Below, piece by piece: positions 33,655 through 43,337 of a stretch of 53,359 bases of DNA. The stretch covers positions 209,318-262,676 of the forward strand of contig NZ_LLYB01000057.1 of the NCBI RefSeq assembly GCF_001440475.1, in the 5' to 3' direction. The translations under genes and the position numbers were made by a program. The notes beneath the pieces are model-generated. The model was not told where the DNA came from and made no database searches. It worked only from the letters and a program-made list of their open reading frames with translations. The DNA is from Bradyrhizobium lablabi. Its GTDB lineage: Bacteria > Pseudomonadota > Alphaproteobacteria > Rhizobiales > Xanthobacteraceae. The number at the start of each line of letters is the position of its first letter. Positions within the stretch are counted from its first letter, which is position 1.

Positions 33655-34890
33655 TTAAGAGCCGGATCGGCCAAACAGCACATGCCCCGATCGCCACATG
33701 CGCTCGCAGACGACGCGCGCAAAATCCGTTCTTTTTTCGGGCTCAGACCCCGTGAACATGGGGTGGGAAAGAATGTCCGATATCCGCCTTTTTCCGTCTA
33801 TCTGCTCCAGCATGAGCGCTTCCGATCTCGATATCGGGGTAACGACTTCCCCTTGAAGCGCACGGCGCGTCAGGATCAATGAGTTGACGTCACCTGCTAA
33901 TCGGACGCCGGCTCGAACGTGCGGGACATATGACAGAAAATCATCCGTATCGAAACGCGTGAGGAAGCGCGTGCTTTGCGGCTTCCTGACGAAAAAATCG
34001 TGCCTGTCGTTCAGCACGGTAAGATTGTCGACGACGGCCCACTGCTCCGCGGGTGGGAGCGCCAACACCCTTTCCAGCATCTCTCCGCCGAGAAACCGAT
34101 CGGCACAGTAGAGGGCGTTATCGCTCCAACCGAAGAAAGCCAACCCGGCCGCTTCAACAAACTCCATGATCTCCGGCACCGAATACGCTCTATCCTGCGG
34201 GTGAAGCAGCATGTCCACGATGCCCGCGTCGTGGGCAAGATCATGGGGCAGTTTGCCGGTCGCCGAGATCAGATAATGGTTCGATGGGAAAAATTTTAGA
34301 AGTTCACGGGCAGTCCTGACGCCCTCGGCATTTCGACCGGCTCCAAGTCGGCGCAAGATATCCTGGACCAGATATACCCCAGCGCGCCCCGACTTCCCGT
34401 AAAGCATGATTGCCATGCTTCCCGATGGATCGAGTACATCTGCGAGAGCCTTTAGTCCGGCGTCCGGATCGGGGAGGTGATGAAGAACGCCGGTGCAGAT
34501 GATCAGGTCAAAGCTGCGCTTCAACTCGCCGACATCAAGCAGGCTCATTTGCCGAAGTTCAAGGTTGGCGAGGCCGTGTCGGTCGCCAAGACGCTTCGAA
34601 TGAGCGATGCTGGTCTCGGAAAGGTCGATGCCGACGACAGCACAGTCCGGGTTATTGAGTGCGATCAGCGCCGCCTGGGATGAACCGCAGCCGGCGCATA
34701 ATATGCGCAGGTCTTGCCGAGTTCGGCCTTCCGGCCACAGCTGAATGCCTGCAAATTTGGGGTCGCAGGTCAGCGGTCCCCACTGCTTCAGGAATTTCTC
34801 GCCGTCTTCGACTGGCGGCGGATAGCTATACGCCTCGTACTGCTTCCTGACCGCTTCCGTAATGGTGTCTTCTGTAACCGTGTCTTCCAT
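33655..34890 (-). CDS. Class I SAM-dependent methyltransferase with C-terminal winged-helix-like domain
   Basis: A 411-residue cytoplasmic protein. The methyltransferase core lies at about residues 60-170: ILCAGCGSSQAALIAL (motif I), VVGIDLSETSIAHSKRL (acidic end of strand 2), FDLIICTGVLHHLPDP (motif for strand 4). A middle region (ELLKFFPSNHYLI) follows. The C-terminal about 90 residues (GDVNSLILTRRALQGEVVTPISRSEALMLEQIDGKRRISDIL) look like a PqqD-like or winged-helix module. The target is unknown; proteins of this layout are often called cyclopropane-fatty-acid or trans-aconitate methyltransferase-like without proof. It is convergent with ridA, with 8 bp between stops. Confidence 0.8.
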   Translation of the reverse strand: MEDTVTEDTITEAVRKQYEAYSYPPPVEDGEKFLKQWGPLTCDPKFAGIQLWPEGRTRQDLRILCAGCGSSQAALIALNNPDCAVVGIDLSETSIAHSKRLGDRHGLANLELRQMSLLDVGELKRSFDLIICTGVLHHLPDPDAGLKALADVLDPSGSMAIMLYGKSGRAGVYLVQDILRRLGAGRNAEGVRTARELLKFFPSNHYLISATGKLPHDLAHDAGIVDMLLHPQDRAYSVPEIMEFVEAAGLAFFGWSDNALYCADRFLGGEMLERVLALPPAEQWAVVDNLTVLNDRHDFFVRKPQSTRFLTRFDTDDFLSYVPHVRAGVRLAGDVNSLILTRRALQGEVVTPISRSEALMLEQIDGKRRISDILSHPMFTGSEPEKRTDFARVVCERMWRSGHVLFGRSGS

Positions 34891-34967
34891 GGCGCGACTC
34901 TAGATCGGACCGACCCGGCCAGCAATATCCGAAATCACGAGAAGGTCGAAGGGAAGCTCCATCCGCC

Positions 34968-35477
34968 TCACTCGGCCTTTAGTGCGGCCTTGAAGTTGCC
35001 GCCGGTGTCTGTCGAGTGCAGGTGCTTGAGCTCGCCGCGGTCATCGATCAGGTAGTAGTGGTTGCCCTTGATGCCTTCCTCGTTGCGCAGGCCGCGGAAT
35101 ACGATCAGACGGCTGTCGGCGCGGCTGACCACGGGCTTGAAGTCATCAGGCACGTCGCCCCAGTCGGTTACGGTGAAGAATTGCGTGATCCGCCCGGTGC
35201 GGACGTCGAGGAAGGTCGGGGCCTGGCATTCGGTGCCGCAGGGTAGGATGACGACGATGAAGCGCCCACCGGCGTTGATCTTGTCGTCTTCAATCGCCGA
35301 GCGATAGGATTCGCTGCGGTCACGCCAGAATTCATGGTCAAGCCGCGGCTTGGCACGCTTGCCGGTATAGACCTTCACATTGTGATCGCTGAACTTGGGC
35401 AGCTCTTCTGCTAATGCGGGCAGGGCGTAGCACGCGAGCAGCATCGCGGCGGCAATAGTTCGAAGCAAGGGGGGCAT
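34968..35477 (-). CDS. Exported hypothetical protein
   Basis: A 169-residue protein from ATG 35477, with a signal peptide (MPPLLRTIAAAMLLACYALPALA/EE). The mature part has FSDHNVKVYTGKRAKPRLDHEFWRDRSESYRSAIEDDKINAGGRFIVVILPCGTECQAPTFLDVRTG and ends with a beta-rich stretch. The Cys pair in PCGTEC probably forms a disulfide. It resembles a family of small periplasmic Bradyrhizobium proteins of unknown function. The ribosome site is weak. Confidence 0.75.
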   Translation of the reverse strand: MPPLLRTIAAAMLLACYALPALAEELPKFSDHNVKVYTGKRAKPRLDHEFWRDRSESYRSAIEDDKINAGGRFIVVILPCGTECQAPTFLDVRTGRITQFFTVTDWGDVPDDFKPVVSRADSRLIVFRGLRNEEGIKGNHYYLIDDRGELKHLHSTDTGGNFKAALKAE

Positions 35478-35546
35478 GAAAATCTCGTCGGAAACGCTCG
35501 TTGCCGTTTGGTCGGCGTTTCCGCAGGAAAAGTTCAAGCGGCCCGG

Positions 35547-36245
35547 CTAGGCCTGCTCGCTTCCGAACAACGCGGCAAACCGCTTTTCACCGGTGCGGGT
35601 GAAATTGACGACACGGCTGCCCGGCGCGGGATCGCGCGCCGCCCAGTTCAGTTCGGTAAAGCGGTTCATCACCGCGGCGCCCAGCGTGCCGGCGAGGTGA
35701 TGGCGGCGTTCGCTCCAGTCGAGACAGGCCTTGCACACCGGGCGGCGCGGATGCGCCAGCGCTTCGGTATCGATCTGCAGCGCCTCCGCCATGAAGCGCT
35801 TGCCGTCGCCGGTGAGCTCGATGGCCTGCTTGGTTTGCCGGACCAGCCTTTGCTTGCGCAGGCTGTCGAGCATCTGCACGCCGAGATCGCCGGCGAGATG
35901 ATCGTAGCAGATCCGCGCACGGCGCAGCGCCGGCTCCTTCGGTCCGGTGCGCACGCGGGTATGGCCGGCGCGCTCGGCGAGGCCCGCCAGTCCCTCGAGC
36001 ACGTGAGCGACGTCGGACCCGGTGAGGCGGTAATAGCGGTGACGGCCCTGTTTCTCCGGCTCGATCAGCCCGCCGGCCTCGAGCTTGGAGAGATGCGAAC
36101 TCGCGGTTTGCGGCGTGATGCCGGCTTGATGCGCCAGTTCGCTCGCGGTCAGCGCACGGCCGTCCATCAGCGCGGTCAGCATGTTGGCGCGCGCGGGATC
36201 GCCGACCAGCGAGGCGACCATGGCGATGTCGGGACCTGCTTTCAT
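35547..36245 (-). CDS. ArsR-family winged-helix transcriptional regulator
   Basis: A 232-residue DNA-binding protein. VASLVGDPARANMLTALMDGRALTASELAHQAGITPQTASSHLSKLEAGGLIEPEKQGRHRYYRL (residues about 7-72) is a classic ArsR winged helix. The C-terminal 130 residues (LRRARICYDHLAGDLGVQML, RRPVCKACLDWSERRHHLAG) carry a CKAC pair and several His that could bind a metal or thiol effector, so it is longer than simple metal sensors. No ribosome site precedes ATG 36245; the transcript may be leaderless. The 16-bp partial dyad TTCGATGATAGCCGAA at 36247-36262 is a possible self-operator. Target genes are unknown. Confidence 0.85.
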   Translation of the reverse strand: MKAGPDIAMVASLVGDPARANMLTALMDGRALTASELAHQAGITPQTASSHLSKLEAGGLIEPEKQGRHRYYRLTGSDVAHVLEGLAGLAERAGHTRVRTGPKEPALRRARICYDHLAGDLGVQMLDSLRKQRLVRQTKQAIELTGDGKRFMAEALQIDTEALAHPRRPVCKACLDWSERRHHLAGTLGAAVMNRFTELNWAARDPAPGSRVVNFTRTGEKRFAALFGSEQA

Positions 36246-36310
36246 AGTTCGATGATAGCCGAAGCATTGTGGTAGGGCAAGCGGGTATTGTGAGCGCTCG
36301 AAGTTTCCTC

Positions 36311-36423
36311 CCGTCATTGCCTGCGACAAACGCGAAGCGTTTGCGCTAGGGAGCGAAGCGACGAAGCAATCCATCGCGCCGCAAGCGGAGGAATGGATTG
36401 CTTCGCTGCGCTCGCAATGACGG
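36311..36423. repeat. CGTCATTGC-type dispersed palindromic repeat
   Basis: CCGTCATTGC at 36311 and GCAATGACGG ending at 36423 are perfect ends. Inner arms GAGCGAAGCGACGAAGCAATCCAT and ATGGATTGCTTCGCTGCGCTC also pair. This repeat type is abundant in Bradyrhizobium genomes from memory; only one copy is in this window. It lies between the divergent ArsR and NIPSNAP genes. Confidence 0.75.
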
Positions 36424-36444
36424 CAACAGGCATTGGAGCCCTAG

Positions 36445-36753
36445 ATGACTATCACCGTCTTCATCCGCTACCAGCTCGACCCCTTCAAGCGCGCTCTGTT
36501 CGAGCAGTACTCGAAAAACTGGCTCACCATCATCCCGAAATGCGGCGGCGATCTCCTCGGCTACTGGATGCCGCACGAGGGCACCAACAACATCGCCTTT
36601 GCGCTGATCTCGTTCGAGAGTCTCGCAGCCTATGAGAGCTACCGGGCGCGGCTGCGCGCGGACAGCGAAGGCATGGCCAATTTCAATTTCGCCGAGGAGA
36701 ACAGGTTCATTCTCGCGGAGGAACGGACATTCCTGCGCCAGGTCGTGGCGTGA
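36445..36753 (+). CDS. NIPSNAP-family small protein
   Basis: A 102-residue soluble protein with GGAGCCC before the [71 protein letters not shown] matches the bacterial NIPSNAP family (ferredoxin-like dimeric barrel). Function is not established. It stands 67 bp before the PEP-mutase-like gene and probably shares its transcript. Confidence 0.88.
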   Translation: MTITVFIRYQLDPFKRALFEQYSKNWLTIIPKCGGDLLGYWMPHEGTNNIAFALISFESLAAYESYRARLRADSEGMANFNFAEENRFILAEERTFLRQVVA

Positions 36754-36820
36754 GACGTCTGGCGGAATGGGCGTCGCGTTCCTATCTACGCGGCGCCAAC
36801 AAATATTGAGGGGAGTGACC

Positions 36821-37636
36821 ATGCTGACATCTGCTGACAAACGCGCCGCATTCAAAAAATTGCACGAGAGCGGATGCTTCATCATCCCCAATCCCTTCGA
36901 TGTCGGTAGCGCGAAGGCCTTGCAGCATCTCGGCTTCAAGGCGCTGGCTTCCACCAGCGCCGGCTTTGCCTGGACGTTGGCTAAGGCCGACAACCGCGTC
37001 ACCGTCGACGACGTCTGCGATCATCTTGCGGCGATCTGCGCGGCGGTCGAAATCCCTGTCAATGCCGACTTCGAGGATGGCTTTGCGCACGAGCCGGACA
37101 AGGTCGGCGTCAATGTCGCGCGCGCGGTGAAGACCGGCGTCGCCGGCCTGTCGATCGAGGATTATACCGGCGACAACGCCAAGCCGCTGTTCGATCGCGC
37201 GCTTGCCGTCGACCGCATCAAGGCGGCGCGGCAGGCGATCGATGCCGACAACAGCGGCGTCCTGCTCACCGGGCGCTGCGAGGCGTTTTTGCGCGGGCAG
37301 AAGGACCTGAATCTCGTGATCGATCGGCTCACCGCCTATGCCGATGCCGGCGCCGATTGCCTCTATGCGCCGGGCATCGCGACCGCGGAAGAGATTTCGG
37401 CCGTGGTGAAGGCGGTGCATCCAAAACCCGTCAATCTTCTGGTCGGCGCGGCCGGCCCGTCGCTGAAGGACGCCGGCGCTCTCGGCGTCCGCCGCATCAG
37501 CGTCGGCGGCGCGCTGGCGCGGATGGCGTGGGCCGGCTTCATGAAGGCGTCAAAGGAGATGGCCGAGCAGGGCACGTTCACCGAATTCGCCCACGGCTAT
37601 CCCGGCGGCGAACTCAACAAGATGTTTTCCGGCTAG
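36821..37636 (+). CDS. Isocitrate lyase/PEP mutase superfamily protein
   Basis: A 271-residue TIM-barrel enzyme of the C-C or P-C bond lyase superfamily. ATG 36821 follows GAGGGGAG. FIIPNPFDVGSAKALQHLGFKALASTSAGFAW forms the N-terminal strand and active-site Ser/Thr region. VPVNADFEDGFAHEP-like (NADFEDG near residue 87) provides the Mg-binding Asp/Glu pair, GLSIEDYTG the third acidic site and LTGRCEAFL a conserved Arg. The KKCGH loop of isocitrate and methylisocitrate lyases is absent, so those activities are unlikely; oxaloacetate or phosphonate-type substrates remain possible. Confidence 0.87.
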   Translation: MLTSADKRAAFKKLHESGCFIIPNPFDVGSAKALQHLGFKALASTSAGFAWTLAKADNRVTVDDVCDHLAAICAAVEIPVNADFEDGFAHEPDKVGVNVARAVKTGVAGLSIEDYTGDNAKPLFDRALAVDRIKAARQAIDADNSGVLLTGRCEAFLRGQKDLNLVIDRLTAYADAGADCLYAPGIATAEEISAVVKAVHPKPVNLLVGAAGPSLKDAGALGVRRISVGGALARMAWAGFMKASKEMAEQGTFTEFAHGYPGGELNKMFSG

Positions 37637-37919
37637 GCCGTGAAGCGATAAATCTACCGAGCTTGTCAGGTCCGCTATGCGATGATAGCGGACCAAATTC
37701 CGTATCGCAGCGAAACGACGCTATGTGCCAATAACGAACTCCGGTACCGCAGCAAATGGCATCGTCTATCACCTCGTCAGTACGCGCAGCAAGAAGGGCT
37801 CGGGAATGGTTAGGCCAAGTGCCCTCGCGCTCTCCGGGCGTCGTCGAAGCTGGTGACAGGGAGGTCACCGGTTTTGAGCGAATTCCCCTCACCAGTAGAA
37901 GATTGGCCAACTTCCGGCG
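37637..37919. other. Intergenic stretch with a perfect hairpin
   Basis: 283 bp between convergent genes. It begins with the hairpin at 37669-37694. The following sequence around 37700-37740 reads like the 3' piece of a dispersed Bradyrhizobium sequence, by memory. A 55-codon plus frame (37756-37923) has no ribosome site and no recognisable family. No gene called. Confidence 0.5.
37669..37694. terminator. Hairpin at convergent junction
   Basis: GGTCCGCTAT-GCGATG-ATAGCGGACC, a perfect 10-bp stem with a 6-nt loop, starts 33 nt after the PEP-mutase-like stop. No T run follows on the plus strand, so it is a structural 3' end candidate rather than a certain terminator. Confidence 0.45.
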
Positions 37920-39011
<1,092 letters not shown>

Positions 39012-39087
39012 TCGCTTCCACCTGCCTCCCAACGGCCTATGCGCAGTCTGCATGCGCGCTTTCGAATCCCCTTGATCCGTGGTGCTG

Positions 39088-39939
39088 TCAGCCCTTCACC
39101 GATCCGGTCAATCCTGCGACGTAGTGCTCGACGAAAAACGAATAGGCGATCGCAACCGGTATTGATCCAAGCAGGGCCCCAGCCATCAGCGGTCCCCAGT
39201 AGAATACATCGCCGCGGATCAGCTCCGATGTGACGCCGACCGGCACGGTTTTCTGCTCAGGCGAGGACAGGAAGACAAGCGCATAGATGAACTCGTTCCA
39301 CGACAGCGTGAAAGCGAAAATGCCGGCCGAGAGGATGCCCGGGATCGCCACCGGGATGACGATGTAGAGCATAGCCTGCCAGCGCGAGGCGCCGTCAATG
39401 CGCGCGCATTCCTCGAGCTCCTTGGGTACCGCCTTGAAGTAGCCCATCATGAGCCAGGTGCAGAACGGAATAAGAAAGGTCGGATAGGTCAGAATCAGTG
39501 ACCAAGGCGTATCACCCAGCCGATAGTTGCGTATGATCTCTGCCAGCGGAATGAACAGCAGCGTTTGGGGCACCAGATAGGTAATGAAGATGCCGGTGCC
39601 CAGGCTCCCGGCAAATGGAAAGTTCAGCCGCGACAGAGCATAGCCGGCGAACACGCCGCACACGAGCGAGATAGCGGTTGACGCGAGCGCGATGAACGTC
39701 GTGTTCCACAGCCACGATGCGAACAGCGTCTCCTCGAACAGGTACCTGACATGGTCCCACGTCGGTTTCCAGGTCCAGAACGGATTGTAGTTGCTCGAAT
39801 TCCAGGGCCGGTAAAGCTCGCCGTCCGGCCGCACCGAGGTGATCACCATCCAGTAGAACGGGAACAGCAGGAAAAGCAGGAACAACGCCATGGGGACGTA
39901 GAAGAACATCCACTTTCGCCACCTTGCGCCTTCGATCAT
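39088..39939 (-). CDS. Carbohydrate ABC importer permease (MalG type)
   Basis: A 283-residue inner-membrane permease with about six transmembrane helices. MFFYVPMALFLLFLLFPFYWMVITSVRP is the first, and WNTTFIALASTAISLVCGVFAGYALSR begins the core. The EAA loop reads ELEECARIDGASRWQAMLYIVIPVAIPG and contacts the ATPase. The C terminus VEHYVAGLTGSVKG is typical of MalG-like subunits. Only 3 bp separate it from the upstream permease gene. It pairs with that protein to form the channel. Confidence 0.93.
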   Translation of the reverse strand: MIEGARWRKWMFFYVPMALFLLFLLFPFYWMVITSVRPDGELYRPWNSSNYNPFWTWKPTWDHVRYLFEETLFASWLWNTTFIALASTAISLVCGVFAGYALSRLNFPFAGSLGTGIFITYLVPQTLLFIPLAEIIRNYRLGDTPWSLILTYPTFLIPFCTWLMMGYFKAVPKELEECARIDGASRWQAMLYIVIPVAIPGILSAGIFAFTLSWNEFIYALVFLSSPEQKTVPVGVTSELIRGDVFYWGPLMAGALLGSIPVAIAYSFFVEHYVAGLTGSVKG

Positions 39940-39942
39940 GGC

Positions 39943-40878
39943 TCAGCGGACCTCCACCCGGCGGATGTAGAGAAGTTGGATGATGACGACCAGAAACAGG
40001 ACCGGAAACATTGCGAGCGAGATGGCGGCGCCCTCGCTCAAGAGTCCGGTGCCGATGCCGATCTGATAGGCGTAGGTGGCGAACAGGTGCGTTGCGTTGG
40101 CCGGCCCGCCGCCCGTCATCACATAGACGATCTGGAAGTCGGCGAACGTCTGAATTACCGAGAACAGCACCACGACCATGGTCACGGGCAGCAGCAGCGG
40201 CCAGGTGATGTGCCAGAACCGCTGCCACGGCTTGGCGCCGTCGATGGCGGCGGCCTCGCTGAGTTCGGGACTGATGGTCTGCAAGCCGGCGAGCAGGCTG
40301 ATGGCAAAGAACGGCACCCCGCGCCAGATGTTGACGATGATAATCGAGATCATGGCGAGGTCCGGATCGCCCAACCAATTGATCCGACCGGTGATCAAAC
40401 CGAGATGGTAGAGGAGCCAATTGAGAACGCTGAACGTCGGGTCGAACATCCACTTCCAGGCGAAAGTCGAGAGCACCGTCGGAATAATGAACGGCAGCAG
40501 GATGAAAGCACGGGTAAAAGCCTTGCCGCGGAAATTACGGTTGAGCAGCATGGCCAGCCACAGTCCGAGCGCCAGCTTGAAGACGGTAGTCACGCCCGTA
40601 TAAAGGAAGGTGTTGTAAACAGCGGTGCGAAAGATCCCGTCATTGAAGATCTTGTGGAAGTTGGCGAGGCCGACGAAGTCGCCGGGCATACCGACGCGCG
40701 AGCTGGTGACCGACAGCAATATCCCTCGAATGAAGGGATAGGCGATGAACATGCCGAGCAGCACGATGGTCGGCACCAGCAGCACGAACGCCAACCAGCG
40801 CTCGTCCTCGAGCAAGCGCCGTCGCCGGGGAGGGGGCGCCTCGCGGAGCGTGGTGTCGGAAACCGCGCTTATTGCCAT
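39943..40878 (-). CDS. Carbohydrate ABC importer permease (MalF type)
   Basis: A 311-residue permease with about six helices. ERWLAFVLLVPTIVLLGMFIAYPFIRGILLS is the first helix, NTFLYTGVTTVFKLALGLWLAML follows, and the EAA loop is SPELSEAAAIDGAKPWQRFWHITWPLLLP. The cytoplasmic N-terminal tail is basic (PPPRRRRLLEDER). GAGGATC precedes the ATG. It forms the heterodimeric channel with the MalG-type protein. Confidence 0.93.
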   Translation of the reverse strand: MAISAVSDTTLREAPPPRRRRLLEDERWLAFVLLVPTIVLLGMFIAYPFIRGILLSVTSSRVGMPGDFVGLANFHKIFNDGIFRTAVYNTFLYTGVTTVFKLALGLWLAMLLNRNFRGKAFTRAFILLPFIIPTVLSTFAWKWMFDPTFSVLNWLLYHLGLITGRINWLGDPDLAMISIIIVNIWRGVPFFAISLLAGLQTISPELSEAAAIDGAKPWQRFWHITWPLLLPVTMVVVLFSVIQTFADFQIVYVMTGGGPANATHLFATYAYQIGIGTGLLSEGAAISLAMFPVLFLVVIIQLLYIRRVEVR

Positions 40879-40910
40879 GTTCGATCCTCGTCGGCCGGAA
40901 GATTCCCTTG

Positions 40911-40931
40911 CTCCCCACGAAAAATGGGGAG
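40911..40931 (-). terminator. Intercistronic hairpin between binding protein and permease
   Basis: CTCCCCA / TGGGGAG (7-bp stem, 7-nt loop) lies between the binding-protein stop at 40947 and the permease start at 40878. In binding-protein operons such stems commonly protect the highly expressed upstream mRNA or reduce read-through. Confidence 0.5.
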
Positions 40932-40946
40932 GGGGACGGCTTAACC

Positions 40947-42263
40947 TCAGACGTAGACCTTCTTGAGCTCAGCCTCTGCCCACTTCACGGCATCCTCGGC
41001 GGGCATGCCTTGGACGGCCTTTGCGTACATATCAATGATGATGTACTTGGTTACGACCTCGGCTGCCTTGCGCGTAGAGGGCCCTTGGTAGCCAGCGAAG
41101 CGCCCTGTGCGCGCCGCTTGCTTGTAGGGCAGCATGATCGGGTCGTCGCCCCACAGCTTGTGCTTTTCCCAATCCGTGGTCGGGCCGACCGAGAAGCCCT
41201 TCTGGGAGACGAACCACTTGTCGTAGACGTCCTTGGAGTGGATCCAGCCAAGGAATTTCTTCGCCGCATCCTGGTTCCTCGAATAACCCATCAGGAGGTT
41301 CGAGAACGGGACGTGATAGCTGAACTGCCCGCCGGGGCCCTTGGGCAGCGCGGCGTGCAGGATGTCGTCCTTCAGTTGCCCGCCCGTCTCCGTCTTGTAG
41401 GTATCCGGCTTGCGCAGAGACTCGATGTAGATCGAGGCGCCATTGAGCGTGGCGCTGCACGTCCCGGACAGAAAAGCGCGGTTGTTGTTGGAATCGTCCC
41501 AGGCGAGCCCGCCTTCATCGTGGGCGTCCTTCCAAAAGGCCACCATGAATTTCACCGACTCGACCGTTGCCGGGCTATTCAGCACAACCGTCTTGCCGTC
41601 TGCTTCGACCTCCTTGCCGCCCCAGGACCACAAATAGGGGTAAGCGAAGGCGGGCGCATCGCCGAAGGTGTGACCTAGCGTTTGGCCGATAGGCCGTCCC
41701 TTTGCTTTCAGCTTCTTGCCGGCCTCGCGATACTCTTCCCACGTCTGGGGAAATTTTCCATCCGTGTAGCCGATCTCGGCAAACCAGGACTTTCGGTATG
41801 CGATCTGCAGGCCGACGATGCACCACGGCACTGCGATCCATTTCTTGCCGTCATTGGCAACAGCGCGGGATGTTTCGTAGAAGCCGCCCTGGCTCTTGCC
41901 GAGCGCCTCAGCGAGGTCGCTGACATCTATGACGCTCTCGCCGTAAAGTTGCCCCCAATTGTTGAGGACACAGACGATGTCGGGGCCTGACCCCGACTGG
42001 ATCGCCGAGGTGACGCGGGCCTGGATATCGTTGGCGTTGATGGTCTCGATATTGAGCTTGATGCCGAGCGCCTTCTCGCACTCCTTGGCGATTTCGTTGC
42101 GCAGAAGCTGATCCGACGCCGGAACGAAGTCGGTCCAGCGCAGCCAGTGCACCGTGGTGGCTTGCGCATAGGCAGGCGCCCTGCCGGCCGCCAGGATGCC
42201 GGCCATGCCGCCCACAAGCGCGGTGCCGCCCTTGAGGACGTTACGTCGGGTTACCGTCGTCAT
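40947..42263 (-). CDS. Carbohydrate ABC importer substrate-binding protein
   Basis: A 438-residue periplasmic binding protein of the extracellular solute-binding family 1. TRRNVLKGGTALVGGMAG is a Tat-type signal, cut near AYA/QA. The mature protein has the usual TVHWLRWTDFVPASD start and the segments GSGPDIVCVLNNW, WIAVPWCIVGLQIAYRKSWFAE, PQTWEEYREAGKKLK, KEAE-like sugar-cleft Trp/Tyr positions, and ATLNGASIYIESL. GGGAGG stands 7 nt before the ATG. As first gene it should be the most expressed. The ligand cannot be read from the sequence; no catabolic genes or LacI regulator are adjacent. Confidence 0.92.
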   Translation of the reverse strand: MTTVTRRNVLKGGTALVGGMAGILAAGRAPAYAQATTVHWLRWTDFVPASDQLLRNEIAKECEKALGIKLNIETINANDIQARVTSAIQSGSGPDIVCVLNNWGQLYGESVIDVSDLAEALGKSQGGFYETSRAVANDGKKWIAVPWCIVGLQIAYRKSWFAEIGYTDGKFPQTWEEYREAGKKLKAKGRPIGQTLGHTFGDAPAFAYPYLWSWGGKEVEADGKTVVLNSPATVESVKFMVAFWKDAHDEGGLAWDDSNNNRAFLSGTCSATLNGASIYIESLRKPDTYKTETGGQLKDDILHAALPKGPGGQFSYHVPFSNLLMGYSRNQDAAKKFLGWIHSKDVYDKWFVSQKGFSVGPTTDWEKHKLWGDDPIMLPYKQAARTGRFAGYQGPSTRKAAEVVTKYIIIDMYAKAVQGMPAEDAVKWAEAELKKVYV

Positions 42264-42353
42264 GCATTCCTCCCTCGGTGTGTCTGAGCTGATGCCCTTC
42301 GGCCAGTCTTGCGCCGGCTTGGAGTCCCTTTCAGTCTATCGCGCCTCCGTGGT

Positions 42354-42560
42354 TCAACGCATGCGCACGTTGTCGCCCGCGCAATACGTTGGCTCGATGA
42401 TCATTTGTTGGTGTTTCACTTTCAGCGCCGTGGTGGCGAGTACGCCGCAAAACAGGGTGAATTCTGCGCAGAGCAGCGGCGCGATTACATCGTTCCCAAT
42501 CGTAACGGCGATACGACCGGCGGCCTGGATCGGGTCGGAGTTGCAGCCAGCGCATGCACC
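42354..42560 (-). pseudogene. Start-less open frame, possible gene remnant
   Basis: 68 open codons run from a TAG at 42561-42563 to the TGA at 42354-42356. The reading SDPIQAAGRIAVTIGNDV and then VLATTALKVKHQQMIIEP ends with YCAGDNVRMR. It looks protein-like, with GC-rich third positions, but lacks an obvious start codon and ribosome site. I do not recognise the family. It could be the 3' end of a gene lost by deletion. Confidence 0.35.
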
Positions 42561-43039
42561 CTACCGTCATAACGGTCCCTCCCGCGCAGCGACGGTATTG
42601 CCGTGGCCAAGCGGGTTTTCCCCGTCTTATTTGAAGTTCGGCACCGGAAGCTGGCGCGACGTCATTGTCGCCCGTCGCAGCAGGAAATCAAGTGCTGGCT
42701 TTGAGGCACCGGCCATAGTCTCACGTCGTGAACTGGCCGGCCACCAAAAGTATCCAACCCGTTACCTAAGACGCTTCGTCTGAGGCGACTACAGAATCGC
42801 CCATAGCTCTCTTTGTGGGTTCGCGGCCAATTGACGAGTCTCCTTTGGGGTAATCGCGCCAGGTCGCCGGCGGGGCCGAAGGCCGCTTCGCACCCTTCAT
42901 TCCTTTCTTCTGGGGAATCTGGTCCTCCTCCAAACGCAAGCCGGCGGCACAGAGCCTGCTGGCGCACCTGTTGCGGCCGAAGGCAATCGAAAGGATTGTG
43001 GCGCGAGCGGAGGCCACGACCTTCCCAAGATCGCAGTGC

Positions 43040-43274
43040 AGATCTATTCCCAGGGCTGGCTGGCGTCTGGGACCAGATCATGCGCTTGCTGCCGGTCGTG
43101 ACGCGGCGGTACAGATGATTGATACCTTCGTCGTCCGCGCGCACCAGCACGGAGCCTTATCGCGGACAACAATCATCAGGATATGGGTCGCCCGCGAGAG
43201 GCCTGACCAGCAAGATTCACGCGGTCGTGGACACCAATGGCCTGCTGTCCATCTCGCGCTCACGCCCGGCTAGG
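43040..43274 (+). mobile_element. IS5-like transposase remnant, frameshifted
   Basis: Pieces of an IS5-family DDE transposase can be read in changing frames: AGVWDQIM, then DAAVQMIDTFVVRAHQHGA (DDE Asp in MIDT), then SKIHAVVDTNGL, then VHLALTPG (near 43250-43270). At least three frame changes separate them, and both ends of the element are missing. This is a decayed fragment, not an active element. Confidence 0.7.
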
Positions 43275-43337
43275 CGTAGTATCCCCATTTGACGTTTGCA
43301 CTATCCTGCCGCATCCTCTTGGTTAGGAAGATGAAGT

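Larger units (their letters stand above)
42264..43337. other. Decayed intergenic region of about 1.1 kb
   Basis: This stretch between the importer operon and the hydrolase at 43338 contains no intact gene. Recognisable pieces are a start-less minus-strand frame (42354-42560) and a frameshifted transposase fragment (43040-43274). A minus-strand frame at 42766-43017 reads protein-like at its C-terminal end but matches no family I know. Codon bias is weaker than in flanking genes, as expected for decaying DNA. Confidence 0.6.

Noticed and set aside
36821..37636. The TIM-barrel enzyme considered as methylisocitrate lyase (PrpB)
   Set aside because: The KKCGH catalytic loop is absent and no prpC or other propionate genes are adjacent.
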